Positions 1 through 9,018 are shown, counted from the stretch's first letter. The stretch is DNA of 64,000 nucleotides from JAKAWQ01 sp963840545 (GCA_963840545.1 CAWIZE010000007.1:111161-175160), one strand, 5' to 3'. A program made the numbers and translations. The notes: generated from the letters alone by a model not told the origin.

Positions 1-40
1 GAAACGACGGAGAACGACGGCATCGAACCTTCTCCTTGCC

Positions 41-955
41 TCAACGGTGCGAGAACATGGTGAGCCCGGCAACCGGCAGCGTCGCGGCAAGGATGCTGCC
101 GGTCGCGGACTCGGTGATGAAAAGCGTCCGCCGATCCGCCCCGCCATAGGCGAGATTGGTGGTCATCCGGCCCTTCGTGCAGGAACGGATGCGGTAGAGC
201 GGCTCGCCCTCGGGGCTGAACAGCCAGACGCTGCCGAGCCCGGCATGGGCGATGGCGAGGTTGCCCTCTTCGTCGATCGCCAGCCCGTCCGGCCCGCCGC
301 CGCCGGAGAGCTGGATGAAGGTGCCGACCTTGCTCACGCCGCCGGCGCGGCCGAGCGGCACCCGCCAGACCGCGTTGGCCCGCGTCACCGCGAGATAGAG
401 AATGTTGCCGGCGGGGTTGAGAACCAGGCCGTTGGGGCTCGGGACATTGTCGAGGAGGACGTCGATCGCCCCGTCCGCCCGCACCCGGATCAGCCGCCCG
501 GTCGGGTCGTGCAGGCCGGTCTGGGCCTGGTCGGTGAAGTAGAGATCGCCGTTGGGCGCGAAATGAAGGTCGTTCGGGCCCTTCAGCCGTTCGAGCGCGA
601 CGCGGATGAGGAAGGGTTTCGGCGCGCCGCCGTCGGGGTCCATGACCAGGATCCCCTGCTTCTGGTCGGCGATGAAGATGCGGCCGTCCCGGTGGATCTT
701 GAGCCCGTTCGGCTCGCCGTCATACTCGGCGGCGACCGTGAAGCTGCCGTCCGGGTCGATGCGCAGGATGCGTCCATAGGGGATGTCGGTGCAGTAGAGG
801 CGGCCCTGGCGATCGAAGGCGGGGCCTTCGAGGAAGCAGCCGAGCTGGCCGTGCGTCCGTCCCTCGAGCCACTCCGAGCTCCGGTTCGTCACTTCGAGAT
901 CGGCCGGGACGCGCGCGAAGACGCGCGTCTCGAGTTCCGCCGGCGGCGCGTACAT
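41..955 (-). CDS. SMP-30/gluconolactonase family protein
   Basis: Predicted six-bladed beta-propeller sugar-lactone hydrolase of 304 residues, close to the usual family size. Family metal-ligand positions are recognisable: Glu in LEGPAFD, Asn in GPNDLHF and Asp in GPDGLAIDEEGN, which fit a divalent-cation lactonase. There is no signal peptide, so it is probably cytoplasmic. It is the last gene of a minus-strand run (cyclase, AtuA-like, DUF4387, TRAP binding protein, lactonase) with an 18-base gap to the upstream gene, which suggests a role opening a cyclic ester made in the same catabolic route. The substrate cannot be told from sequence. Confidence 0.85.
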   Translation of the reverse strand: MYAPPAELETRVFARVPADLEVTNRSSEWLEGRTHGQLGCFLEGPAFDRQGRLYCTDIPYGRILRIDPDGSFTVAAEYDGEPNGLKIHRDGRIFIADQKQGILVMDPDGGAPKPFLIRVALERLKGPNDLHFAPNGDLYFTDQAQTGLHDPTGRLIRVRADGAIDVLLDNVPSPNGLVLNPAGNILYLAVTRANAVWRVPLGRAGGVSKVGTFIQLSGGGGPDGLAIDEEGNLAIAHAGLGSVWLFSPEGEPLYRIRSCTKGRMTTNLAYGGADRRTLFITESATGSILAATLPVAGLTMFSHR

Positions 956-973
956 TTCTTTTCCCCCGCAGCC

Positions 974-1975
974 TCAGTTCTCGATCGCCTGTTCGACGGT
1001 GGCCAGCGCCTGCGCGCCGCTCGCCCCGTTCCTCTTCGCCCATTGCGGCCAATAGGAACGCATGCGCGCGGCGATCAGCGCCGCGTCCGCCGGCGTGCCC
1101 GGCGTGATCACCATGCCCTCCTTGCGGTAGTCCTCGGTCAGCCCGTCTTCCCGGCCCTGCAGGATGTTCGTGATCCGCGCCGCCGCCGCGCGGCCGAGGG
1201 CGGAGATCTTCCGGCGCACATCCGCCGGCAGCGCCTCGAACCGCCGCTTGTTCACCATCAGCATGACGCTCACATAGTTCGGGCCGGTGCGCAGATTGTA
1301 GTGCAGCAACCCGTGCCAGATGATGCCGCCGCCGACATTCGCGGTGAGCACGCCCTGGATGATGCCGCGCTGGAGCGCGGTCGCCACGTCCGGCGCCCCG
1401 AGCGTGATCGGCGTCGCGCCGAAGCGCACCGCGAACGCCGCCTGCTCGGGCGTGGTGACGCGGATCTTCATGCCTTTGATGTCGGAAAGCGTCGTGATCC
1501 TGCGTGTGCCGTAGATCACCTGCAGCGGGTAGCTGGCGACGCCGAGGACGACGATGTCGCGCTTGGCGAATTCCGCGTTCAGCATCGGCAGCAGGGCGGC
1601 GACGCCCTTGCCGAGCGCGGCCTCGTTCGGGAAGAGGCCGGGCAGGGAAAGCACGCCGGCGGCCGGCACCAGGCTGTTGTAGGAGAGCGAGTTGACGAGG
1701 CCGAACTGCAGCACGTCCTCGGCGATCGATTGCGCGATCGTGCTGGCCTTGATCGGCAGCGCTCCGCCCGGATGGCAGGCGACATCGATCTTGCCGCCCG
1801 ACGCCTGGCCGATCTCCGCGGCGAGCGAGACGAGCGCCTGGTACGCGGGATCCGTCACCGCCGGGAGGTAGGTGTAGCACTGCCAGGTCTGCCCGGCGGC
1901 GCGCGCGGGGGCAGGGCCCGCCGCGGCCAATCCGGCGAGCAGGAAAAGCGCGAGAAGCGCGCGCCGCACGGTCAT
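974..1975 (-). CDS. TRAP transporter substrate-binding protein (DctP family)
   Basis: Periplasmic solute-binding subunit of a TRAP transporter, 333 residues. It has a hydrophobic signal peptide (about residues 5-27, ending near ARAAG) and the DctP signature region with the conserved Arg in GMKIRVTTPEQ, which in this family binds a substrate carboxylate. No DctQ/DctM membrane subunits are visible in the window; they may lie before base 1 or elsewhere. Its place between DUF4387 and an SMP-30 lactonase suggests that it captures an organic acid catabolised by this operon. The start is an ATG followed directly by a basic-hydrophobic signal sequence. Confidence 0.85.
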   Translation of the reverse strand: MTVRRALLALFLLAGLAAAGPAPARAAGQTWQCYTYLPAVTDPAYQALVSLAAEIGQASGGKIDVACHPGGALPIKASTIAQSIAEDVLQFGLVNSLSYNSLVPAAGVLSLPGLFPNEAALGKGVAALLPMLNAEFAKRDIVVLGVASYPLQVIYGTRRITTLSDIKGMKIRVTTPEQAAFAVRFGATPITLGAPDVATALQRGIIQGVLTANVGGGIIWHGLLHYNLRTGPNYVSVMLMVNKRRFEALPADVRRKISALGRAAAARITNILQGREDGLTEDYRKEGMVITPGTPADAALIAARMRSYWPQWAKRNGASGAQALATVEQAIEN

Positions 1976-1997
1976 CGTTTCCTCCGTTTGCTGGTCT

Positions 1998-2039
1998 GGC
2001 GTTTGTTGGTTGGCGTTTGTTGGTCGGCGTTTGTTGGTC
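1998..2039. repeat. 14-bp tandem repeat, three copies
   Basis: Three consecutive near-identical copies of GGCGTTTGTTGGTY lie in the short gap between the DUF4387 gene and the TRAP binding-protein gene. The third-copy end runs into the DUF4387 stop region. It belongs to a group of 12-17 bp tandem arrays seen throughout this window. Confidence 0.85.
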
Positions 2040-2052
2040 GGGCGCCGGAAAG

Positions 2053-2361
2053 TCAGGGAATCGGGATGTCGATCAGCGGGGCATATTGCTGGCCGCCATG
2101 GTTGTCCGAATCGAGCAGGTCGCCCTGGAAATACGGGCGGGGAATGGAGGCCTTGAAGGCGAGCGCCTCGGGCACGACGAAGAACCGCACCTCGGCCTCG
2201 GGCAGCCGGAAGAGGCGGGCGATCAGCCCGCGCGAGAGCACGCCGCTCCGGCGGACCCGCTCGAACCGCTCCTGATCGTCGAACATGATGTCGAACGTCA
2301 GCTCGAAGGGCCCCGCATTCTTGCTGCGGATCAGCCGCGCCAGTTCGCCGAGCGTCGCCAT
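2053..2361 (-). CDS. DUF4387 family protein
   Basis: Small cytoplasmic protein of 102 residues matching the DUF4387 family, which commonly accompanies AtuA-like (DUF1446) proteins. The characteristic N-terminal pattern LIRSKNAGPFELTFDIMF is present and the C-terminus holds DSDNHGGQQYAPL. It starts 10 bases after the stop of the AtuA-like gene, so the two are probably co-translated and may form a complex; that partnership is inferred from recurrent adjacency. No catalytic residues are assigned. Confidence 0.8.
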   Translation of the reverse strand: MATLGELARLIRSKNAGPFELTFDIMFDDQERFERVRRSGVLSRGLIARLFRLPEAEVRFFVVPEALAFKASIPRPYFQGDLLDSDNHGGQQYAPLIDIPIP

Positions 2362-2371
2362 CCCGCGCGCC

Positions 2372-3796
2372 TCAGCCCGCCGCCAGATGTTCGATCGGGA
2401 ACATCTCGTAGGCGTCGTCCGGCGCCAGGACGTGGTTGACGCAGAAGCGATAGACGGCGCCGCGCTCGAGATGCGCCGGGCTGTACGGGCAGGCGAGGCC
2501 GGTGATCAGGCCGCTCCATTCCGGGATCGGCAGATGCAGCGCCTGGTGGCGGGCGACGGCCGCGATCGCGCTCGCATCCTCCTGGGTCGCCGCGGTCGCC
2601 TCCATCACCAGGCAGATTTCGTGGCCCTCCGCCGCGTTCCTCGGCTCGAGCGGGCCCATCGTGCCGTTCTTGCCATAGACGCGGATATGGAAGCTGTGCC
2701 CCGGGCTGCCGCCGAAGACGTCGGTCACGCGCTCGGCGACATGCAGCTCGAGGCGCGCCAGCCAGTCATCGAGCTGGCGGATGATGTAGGGGTCGCGGAT
2801 CGAGCCGATGACGACGCTCTGGTAGCCGACGCGCTCCGCCCCTTCGAGCTTGACCGTATAGCGCCCGGCCGGCTCGAAACGGCTGCCGCGCACGCGCACG
2901 CGCCGCTCGTCGAGCGCCTCGTAGGCCGAGCTCGTGAGGTCGAGCGTGCCGCTGCTCTCGACCAGCCGATAGGGGTCGGCGTTCTCGTAGAGGGCATGCG
3001 CGGCGACGCTCTGCGGGCTGCAGCGCATCGCCGGGTTCAGCGGCTCGATATCGAAATGGTCGCGGCCGAAGCTCACCAGCACGGAATCCGGGGCGCTGCG
3101 CGTCACCGCAACCGCGGCGCCGCATTCGAGGAGCTTCGCCGCGTGCCAGGCAAGGCCCGGATCGACGCCGCGGCGGATCGGCAGGCCGGCGAAGATCGCG
3201 CAGTCGCTCGAGCGGCCGGCGAGCACGACCTCGGCGCCTTCGTCGAGCGCCTTGAGGTAGGGCTCGGCGCCCATCATGCCGACGATGCGCTCGGCACGGT
3301 CGATCACCGCCTCGTCGAAGTGCGGCGCCGGATGGAGCGGCGTGATGCGGCCCTCGCGCAGCCGGCGCTTGAGATAATCCTTGTCCTGCTCGGCGTGGAT
3401 CAGGGCGAGCCCGAACCTCAGCCCCTCCTCGCGCGCGATCTCGAGCACGATGTCGCGCGAGATCGCGAGGTGCGGCTCGCCCCCCGCGGTGCCGGCGGAA
3501 CCGATCAGGAGCGGGATGCCGGCGCGCCGCGCGGCGAGCAGCATCAGGCGCAGATCGCGCTTGAGCGCGCGGCGGGGAAAGGCGGTCTTGCCGGTGCCGA
3601 GCGGCGCCGGCCCGGGATCGGTCGAGCCGGCATCGCAGCCGATGAAGTCGGGGCGGCGCGCGACGCCTTCCGCGAGCGAGCGCTCGGCGAAGCCCGAGCC
3701 GCAGACGCCGGTCGCCGAGACGACGCGCATGACGGCGGCCTCGGCGGGCCGGGCGGGCCTCGCGGCCGCATCGCTGGCGATGGCGGTGCCGGACAT
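2372..3796 (-). CDS. AtuA-like acyclic terpene utilisation family protein (DUF1446)
   Basis: 474-residue protein of the AtuA/DUF1446 family, named from acyclic terpene (citronellol/geraniol) utilisation genes. The N-terminal glycine-rich stretch (FIGCDAGSTDPGPAPLGTG) and LLIGSAGTAGGEPH are typical. The ATG at 3796 was chosen because AGGAGG sits just upstream and the family begins here; the frame stays open farther upstream but has no homology. The gene lies 10 bases from both neighbours (cyclase and DUF4387). The family reaction is not established, so a role in degrading a branched or cyclic acid is inference from context. Confidence 0.8.
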   Translation of the reverse strand: MSGTAIASDAAARPARPAEAAVMRVVSATGVCGSGFAERSLAEGVARRPDFIGCDAGSTDPGPAPLGTGKTAFPRRALKRDLRLMLLAARRAGIPLLIGSAGTAGGEPHLAISRDIVLEIAREEGLRFGLALIHAEQDKDYLKRRLREGRITPLHPAPHFDEAVIDRAERIVGMMGAEPYLKALDEGAEVVLAGRSSDCAIFAGLPIRRGVDPGLAWHAAKLLECGAAVAVTRSAPDSVLVSFGRDHFDIEPLNPAMRCSPQSVAAHALYENADPYRLVESSGTLDLTSSAYEALDERRVRVRGSRFEPAGRYTVKLEGAERVGYQSVVIGSIRDPYIIRQLDDWLARLELHVAERVTDVFGGSPGHSFHIRVYGKNGTMGPLEPRNAAEGHEICLVMEATAATQEDASAIAAVARHQALHLPIPEWSGLITGLACPYSPAHLERGAVYRFCVNHVLAPDDAYEMFPIEHLAAG

Positions 3797-3806
3797 GCGC
3801 GCCTCC

Positions 3807-4844
3807 TCAGACGGTCGCGACCGGGGTCGCCGGGGCGCCGGCCGCGCCCGGCAGGCGGAGCGGCGGGGCGGTGAGAAAAAAGCGGAAGCGGCCGTGCGCG
3901 CGCAGCCACGCGGCAAGCTCGCTCAGGTACCAGAGCTCGCCGAGATGAATGCCGAGCTTGAAGAGGCAGTGCTCGTGCAGCGGCAGCCCGGGCCCGAATC
4001 CGTGCGGCCCGAATCCGTGCGGGCCAGGATCAGCGCCGAGGGTCGAGGAACGCTCGACGGCGAGGTTGTCGGCGGCGATCGCGGCGATGCCGCTCTCGGC
4101 GATCCATTGCAGCAGGCGGGGATCGCGCCCGTCGAGCACCGCGCAGGCGGTGCGGAGCGATGCGTCTGGCTTGCCCCCCGCCGCCATGATGAGCCGGCCG
4201 AGGCCGGTGTGCAGGCAGAGGAAATCGCCCTCCTCGACCGCAACCTTGTCGGCCTCCAGGATGCGCTGGAGCTGATCGTAGCCGACCTCGGTCCTGGCAT
4301 CGCCGAGATGGTGGCCGAGATCGACCAGCACGCCGCGGCCCTGCACGCAGGTCTCGGCCATCGTCGCCGCCGAGACCGCGGTGGCGCCGAGCTTGCCCGC
4401 GATGCCCTCGCCGGTCGCCGGATCGACGATCTGGTGGCCGTTATAGAAGACCCGCTCGGGCGTGCCGTCGCCATCGGCGTCGAACAGCGAGCCCTTGTGG
4501 GCGAACCCGTCCCAGTGCGTCGAATACTGGTCATAGAGCATCACCGCCTCGTCCGACCCGACATCGGTGAGGCGCGGGTCGGTGCAGGCGAGCGCCAGGT
4601 TGAAATAGACCTGGCCGCCGCGCATCACGGGATGAAAGCACGGCGGACGGCGGTTGGCGTTGAGCACGCTGCCGCCCGGCCGGTCGAGCGGCAGGCTGAG
4701 GCAGAAAGCGATCCCCTCACGCACTTCGCAAGCGGCGCGCCGCCGCCGCTCGGCGGTGACGAGGTTCATCCGGCCGCGCTGATCGTCCGGGCCGAAGCTG
4801 CCCCAGTTCGATCCTTCCGGGCGGTTCTTCCAGCGTTGGGCCAT
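3807..4844 (-). CDS. Cyclase family protein (kynurenine formamidase-like fold)
   Basis: 345-residue metal-dependent hydrolase of the cyclase superfamily. The family HxGTHxD-type motif appears as STHWDGFAHKG (around residue 113), and further His/Asp residues occur in LVDLGHHLGDA and LCLHTGLG. These enzymes hydrolyse amides or lactones, or cyclise. It is the promoter-proximal gene of the catabolic operon and is divergent from the GntR regulator. Short tandem DNA duplication at 3992-4021 gives the repeated residues HGFGPHGFG. The substrate is unknown. Confidence 0.8.
   Translation of the reverse strand: MAQRWKNRPEGSNWGSFGPDDQRGRMNLVTAERRRRAACEVREGIAFCLSLPLDRPGGSVLNANRRPPCFHPVMRGGQVYFNLALACTDPRLTDVGSDEAVMLYDQYSTHWDGFAHKGSLFDADGDGTPERVFYNGHQIVDPATGEGIAGKLGATAVSAATMAETCVQGRGVLVDLGHHLGDARTEVGYDQLQRILEADKVAVEEGDFLCLHTGLGRLIMAAGGKPDASLRTACAVLDGRDPRLLQWIAESGIAAIAADNLAVERSSTLGADPGPHGFGPHGFGPGLPLHEHCLFKLGIHLGELWYLSELAAWLRAHGRFRFFLTAPPLRLPGAAGAPATPVATV
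3992..4021. repeat. 15-bp perfect tandem duplication inside the cyclase gene
   Basis: Two perfect copies of GCCCGAATCCGTGCG lie head to tail in the coding sequence, adding an in-frame five-residue repeat. It has the same character as the other short tandem arrays in the window. Confidence 0.85.
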
Positions 4845-4992
4845 GGCCGGGCCTCGTCCCTCCGGCGTTCAGCGGCGAGGCCGCGCGGGCGAGGCGGCGC
4901 GGCCGGGGACGCCGCGGCGGGGGGCGTGCGGCGGACGATGCGTTTCCATTCCCGGGAGGAACCTTTTTTGCTGCCGTTGAAGCTCAGGCTAA

Positions 4993-5002
4993 TGTATATA
5001 CC
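4993..5002. promoter_or_regulatory. Candidate GntR/HutC-type operator
   Basis: The sequence TGTATATACC contains the perfect palindrome GTATATAC and matches nine of ten bases of the HutC-type operator TGTATATACA known for this GntR subfamily. It lies in the 180-base divergent gap between the cyclase operon and the GntR gene, 23 bases before the regulator start codon, where it could control both directions. No other comparable dyad is seen in the gap. Confidence 0.6.
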
Positions 5003-5024
5003 GGCCTAGGTCAATGGAGCGCCC

Positions 5025-5837
5025 ATGGCGGGGCCGAGATCATTACGCTCCGGTGCCGATGCCGCCGGGCTCGCCGCCGGTGAGAACTATCTCTACCGCC
5101 GCATCGAGACCACGGTGCGGGCGATGATCGCCGACGGCAAAATGGCGCCGGGCGCGCGCCTGCCCGCCGAAAGCGCGCTCGCCGGTCAGTTCGCCACCAC
5201 CCGCGTCACGGTGGCGAAGGCGCTCGCCGCGCTCGAGCGCGAGGGGCTCGTCCACCGGCTCGTCGGCCGCGGGACCTTCGTCGCCGACCAGCGCCCGGTG
5301 GTCTCGGTCATCGATACCGGGCTGATCCTCTCCTTCGAGGAGCAGATGGGCAGCTCGGGCCGCGCGGTGAGCTTTCGCCTGCTCGGCTTCACCCGCATCG
5401 CCGCCCCCCCCTTCGCGCGCGAACGGCTGCGCCTTGCCGCCGGCACGAAGCTCTACCGGCTCGACCGGCTGCGGCTGATCGAAGGGCGCGTGATCTGCCT
5501 CGAGGAACGCTACATCCCGACCGGGTTCGCCGAGCGGATCACCCCCACGATGCTGGCGCTGAAGGGTGCGATGGAGATCATGGGCGAGCTGCTCGGCTAT
5601 CGCGTGCCGGTGCTCGAGGTGGCGCTCTACCCCGCGATCGCCGACCGGCGCCTCGCCCATCTGATGGCGCTCGAGCCGGGCAGCCCGCTCACCGTGCGCG
5701 AGCACGTGCTGCGCGATCGCGGGCGGCGGGCGGTGCTCTGCGGGGTGAACATCTTCACCGCCGAGGCGCGGATCTCCTACACGCTCGGCGCTGCAAGCGC
5801 CGCCGGCGCCGCCCGCGCCGCCCGCGCGGACGGGTGA
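5025..5837 (+). CDS. GntR family transcriptional regulator (HutC subfamily, UTRA domain)
   Basis: 270-residue regulator with an N-terminal winged helix (about residues 18-85, with the signatures LPAESALAGQFATTRVTVAKAL and HRLVGRGTFVA) followed by a UTRA effector domain (about 100-245). A GGAG ribosome site precedes the ATG. It is divergent from the cyclase/AtuA/TRAP operon and therefore probably controls it in response to the transported acid or an intermediate. The last 20 residues are an Ala/Arg-rich tail of low complexity. Confidence 0.9.
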   Translation: MAGPRSLRSGADAAGLAAGENYLYRRIETTVRAMIADGKMAPGARLPAESALAGQFATTRVTVAKALAALEREGLVHRLVGRGTFVADQRPVVSVIDTGLILSFEEQMGSSGRAVSFRLLGFTRIAAPPFARERLRLAAGTKLYRLDRLRLIEGRVICLEERYIPTGFAERITPTMLALKGAMEIMGELLGYRVPVLEVALYPAIADRRLAHLMALEPGSPLTVREHVLRDRGRRAVLCGVNIFTAEARISYTLGAASAAGAARAARADG

Positions 5838-5863
5838 ACGCGCCCCTTCATCCGCTCTCGCCG

Positions 5864-6685
5864 TCATCCGCTCTCGCCGTCCCCCGCCCCGCCCGCCGTC
5901 TCGCGCCCCGGGCCCGGCTGGGCGTTGCCTGCCCATCCCCCCGGGGCGAGCATCTTCATCAGATCGATGGGAAAGGGAAAGACGATCGTCGAGCTCTTGT
6001 CCCCGGCGATATCGAACAAGGTCGCGAGGTAGCGGAGCTGCATCGCCTGCGGCACCGGGGCCAGGATGCGCGCGGCCTCGAGCAGCTTCTGCGCCGCCTG
6101 CTCCTCGCCCAGCGCGTTGATCACCTTGGCGCGGCGGCTGCGCTCGGCCTCGGCCTGGCGGGCGATCGCGCGCACCATGCTGTCGTCGAGGTCGATGCGC
6201 TTGATCTCGACATTCGAGACCTTGATCCCCCACGAGTTGGTCTGCTGGTCGAGCACCTCGCGCACGTCGGTGTTGAGCTTGTCGCGCTCGGCCAGCATCT
6301 CGTCGAGGTCGTGCTTGCCCAGCACCGAGCGCAGCGTGGTCTGCGAAAGCTGGCTCGTCGCCTCCATGAAATCCTTGACCTGGATCACCGCGCGCTCGGC
6401 ATCGACGATGCGGAAATAGATCACGGCGCTGACCCGCACCGAGACGTTGTCGTGCGAGATCACGTCCTGCGGCGGGACCTCGATCACGGTGATGCGCAGA
6501 TCGACCCGCACGACCTGCTGCACCATCGGCATCAGCAGCACGAAGCCGGGCCCCCGGGTGCCGGTGTAGCGGCCGAAGGTGAACATGATGCCGCGCTCGT
6601 ATTCGCGGAAGACGCGCACCGCGGCGCTGAAAAAAAGAAAGGCGAGAACGACGAGGACGGCAATCGCGATGGCGGCGGAGATCAT
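5864..6685 (-). CDS. Slipin family protein (SPFH/band 7)
   Basis: 273-residue membrane-anchored SPFH protein. An N-terminal hydrophobic segment (residues 2-22) is followed by the band-7 domain with RGIMFTFGRYTGTRGPGFV and a long helical region (GIKVSNVEIKRIDLDDSMVRAIARQAEAER shortened here to its hallmark EIKRIDLDD). Slipins oligomerise in membrane microdomains and are clipped by NfeD-type proteases. It overlaps the upstream NfeD gene by four bases, the classical pair. The C-terminal 30 residues are Gly/Pro-rich and probably disordered. Confidence 0.9.
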   Translation of the reverse strand: MISAAIAIAVLVVLAFLFFSAAVRVFREYERGIMFTFGRYTGTRGPGFVLLMPMVQQVVRVDLRITVIEVPPQDVISHDNVSVRVSAVIYFRIVDAERAVIQVKDFMEATSQLSQTTLRSVLGKHDLDEMLAERDKLNTDVREVLDQQTNSWGIKVSNVEIKRIDLDDSMVRAIARQAEAERSRRAKVINALGEEQAAQKLLEAARILAPVPQAMQLRYLATLFDIAGDKSSTIVFPFPIDLMKMLAPGGWAGNAQPGPGRETAGGAGDGESG

Positions 6686-8073
6686 GGTTTTTCCTCCCTT
6701 TCCTCAGCTCCGGCGAGCCCCGCCGGCGCGACGACCAGCACCAGCCCCGCGCGGCCGATGATCGTCACCCGTGCTCCGGCCGCTGCCCCGGGTCCGGGCG
6801 GAGAAGCCGAGCGCGCGCTCCAGATCTCGCCCATCACCCGGACGGTGCCCTCCGTCCCCGCCCAGGAGACCACCTTGGCTTCGGCGCCGATCAGCGCCTC
6901 GCTTCCGGTGCGCACGGGCCGGCGGCGCGCGCCGATCAGGAGCGCGAGGCCGAGGAGGAAGAAGGCGGCGGTGGCGAGGGTCGCGGCCAGCACCACGGCG
7001 AGCGGCAGGCCGAAGCCGGGGCCGGCGGCGTGGAACATCGCCACCGAGCCGATCGCGAAGGCGACCATCCCGGCCAGCCCGATCACGCCGAAGGCGCCGA
7101 TGAAGACCTCGGCCAGCATCAGCGCGACGCCGAGCAGCACGAGGCCGGCGCCGGCATAATCGATCGGCAGCAGGCCGAGGCCGAGGAAGGCGAGCAGCAG
7201 GCTGATGGCGCCGATCAGGCCGGGCAGCACCCCGCCGGGGTTCATCAGCTCGAAGATCAGCCCCCAGGCGCCGAGCAGCATCAGGAGGTAGGCGAGGCTC
7301 GGCTCGGTGATCACCGCGAGGAAGCGCGTCCGCCAGTCGGGCGCGAGGGTGAAGGGCACCAGCTCCGCCGTCGCCAGCCGCGCCGCCCGCCCGCCCGCCG
7401 TGACCTTCATGCCGTCGATCTCCCGCAGCAGATCGGGCAGGGACCCGGCGATCACGTCGATCACGTGACGCCGCAGCGCCTGGGTGGCGGAGAGGCTCGC
7501 CGCACCACGCACCGCCGCCTCGGCCCAGTCGGCGTTGCGGCCGTTGAGCTCGGCGAGGCCGCGGATATAGGCGATCGCGTCGTTGAGGGTTTTCCGGCTC
7601 TCGGCGTCGGCCGGGCCGGTCTTGGCGAACGCGCCGAGCGCCACCGGCGTCGCCGCGCCGAGATCGGTGCCGGGCGCCATCGCCGCGACCGCGGCGGCGT
7701 AGGCGATATAGGTCCCGGCGCTGGCCGCCCGCGCCCCGCTCGGCGCGACATAGGCCGCCACCGGCACCGGGGAGGCGAGGATGGCGCGGATGATCGCGCG
7801 CATCGCGCCGTCGAGCCCGCCGGGCGTGTCGATCACGACGACGATCAGCCCGACCTCCGCCGGGTCCGCCGCCGCAATGCCGCGGACGACGTAGTCGGCG
7901 GTGGCCGGGCCGATCGCGCCTTCGATGGTTAGGATTTCGGCCTGCCGCGGGCCAGCCGCGCGAGCCGGCGCCGCGAACGCGACGAGCGCGGCAAGGAGGC
8001 CGATCAGCCGCCCGGCGCGCCGCCCATATTCGCGAGGCCGCCGCTCAGGCGGACCCGCCAGGCGCCCGGTCAG
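6682..8073 (-). CDS. NfeD-family membrane serine protease (ClpP-class), start uncertain
   Basis: Membrane-bound serine protease of the NfeD type. It has a signal-like segment (LIGLLAALVAFAAPARA), a ClpP/crotonase-fold domain with VIDTPGGLDGAMRAI and the nucleophile region ARAASAGTYIAYAA, four to five membrane helices, and a C-terminal OB (NfeD) domain. Known family members cleave the paired stomatin/slipin, encoded immediately downstream. No in-frame ATG, GTG or TTG lies near the signal sequence. The given start is a CTG overlapping the TGA of the cold-shock gene; CTG at 8061 or 8007 are alternatives, so an unusual start or a small indel is possible. Confidence 0.75.
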   Translation of the reverse strand: MTGRLAGPPERRPREYGRRAGRLIGLLAALVAFAAPARAAGPRQAEILTIEGAIGPATADYVVRGIAAADPAEVGLIVVVIDTPGGLDGAMRAIIRAILASPVPVAAYVAPSGARAASAGTYIAYAAAVAAMAPGTDLGAATPVALGAFAKTGPADAESRKTLNDAIAYIRGLAELNGRNADWAEAAVRGAASLSATQALRRHVIDVIAGSLPDLLREIDGMKVTAGGRAARLATAELVPFTLAPDWRTRFLAVITEPSLAYLLMLLGAWGLIFELMNPGGVLPGLIGAISLLLAFLGLGLLPIDYAGAGLVLLGVALMLAEVFIGAFGVIGLAGMVAFAIGSVAMFHAAGPGFGLPLAVVLAATLATAAFFLLGLALLIGARRRPVRTGSEALIGAEAKVVSWAGTEGTVRVMGEIWSARSASPPGPGAAAGARVTIIGRAGLVLVVAPAGLAGAEEREEKP

Positions 8074-8720
8074 GCAAGCGTGATCGAGCCGACCTCGGGG
8101 CCCTTCGCGCCCTGGACCACGTTCATCCGCACCGCCTGGCCTTCCTGCAGCGGCGGCAAGCCCGCCTCCTCGAGAGCCGAGGCATGGACGAACACGTCCT
8201 TGCCGCCGCCCGGGGGCGTGATGAAGCCGAATCCCTTCTCGGCGTTGTACCATTTCACCACGCCGGTCATCTCGACGGCCGAGCTGAGATCGACCGGGCG
8301 GCGCGGGGCGCGCGCGGGCCGCGGCGGCCGCGGACCCATGCCCATTCCCGGCCCGCCGCCCGCCCGCACGGGCTGCGCGGTGCTCTCGTCCACCGAGATG
8401 ACCTGGCTCACCTGCCGGCCCTTCTGGCCCTGCCCGACGCGCACGCGGAGCGTCGCTCCGGGACTGACGCTCTGGTGCCCGGCCGCCTGCAGCGCGTTCG
8501 CATGCAGGAACGCGTCGCCCGTGCCGTCGGCGAGCGCGACAAAGCCGAACCCCTTTTCGGGGTTGAACCATTTCACGGTTGCCTCGGCTTCCGGCCCGGC
8601 CGCCGGGCTCTCGAAGCGTGGGAAAGGCGTTGGCGGAGACGGCGTGTTGCCGAAGAAATTGTCATCGTCGAAACCGCGGCGGCGTGGCTGCCGCTGCCGG
8701 TCGTTCCTGGGGGCTCGCAA
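8070..8720 (-). CDS. Cold-shock protein with two cold-shock domains
   Basis: 216-residue protein holding two CSD nucleic-acid-binding domains, one at about residues 47-110 (VKWFNPEKGFGFVAL) and one at about 150-213 (VKWYNAEKGFGFITP). Both keep the RNP1 motif KGFGF. They are joined by a Pro/Arg/Gly-rich linker, and the N-terminus is basic and disordered. Double-CSD proteins are common in alphaproteobacteria and act as RNA chaperones. The start used is TTG, with AGGACGAG upstream. Its stop overlaps the candidate start of the NfeD gene, suggesting one transcript. Confidence 0.85.
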   Translation of the reverse strand: MRAPRNDRQRQPRRRGFDDDNFFGNTPSPPTPFPRFESPAAGPEAEATVKWFNPEKGFGFVALADGTGDAFLHANALQAAGHQSVSPGATLRVRVGQGQKGRQVSQVISVDESTAQPVRAGGGPGMGMGPRPPRPARAPRRPVDLSSAVEMTGVVKWYNAEKGFGFITPPGGGKDVFVHASALEEAGLPPLQEGQAVRMNVVQGAKGPEVGSITLA

Positions 8721-8738
8721 GTGGAACTCGTCCTTTCC

Positions 8739-8786
8739 GTAACTTCAGGTCTCTGTAACTTCAGGTCTCTGTAACTTCGGGTCTCC
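8739..8786. repeat. 16-bp tandem repeat, three copies, upstream of the cold-shock gene
   Basis: Two identical copies of GTAACTTCAGGTCTCT and a third with two changes lie 19 bases upstream of the cold-shock start, in the probable promoter/5' leader region. The rest of the 8721-9018 gap shows no gene; it is GC-rich with no clear dyad. Confidence 0.85.
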
Positions 8787-9018
8787 AACGTCGGCTCTCC
8801 GCCGTCGGCTCCTTGGCGCAGGCTCGCGGTGGGCTATGTCACCGGGATTGTGAGGCGGGGACCTCGCGGCAGAATTGGAGCGTGGCCCCATCAATTCAAG
8901 CTGCCTTGCCGTCCTCCCCTCACCCCGCCCGCGCCCCGGTCGCGACAGCCGGGCGGCGGGCGCGAAAACTTTAGATGATCCGAGCGCGGAATTGAAGCCT
9001 TCCGCTGCGCGGCGGCGC

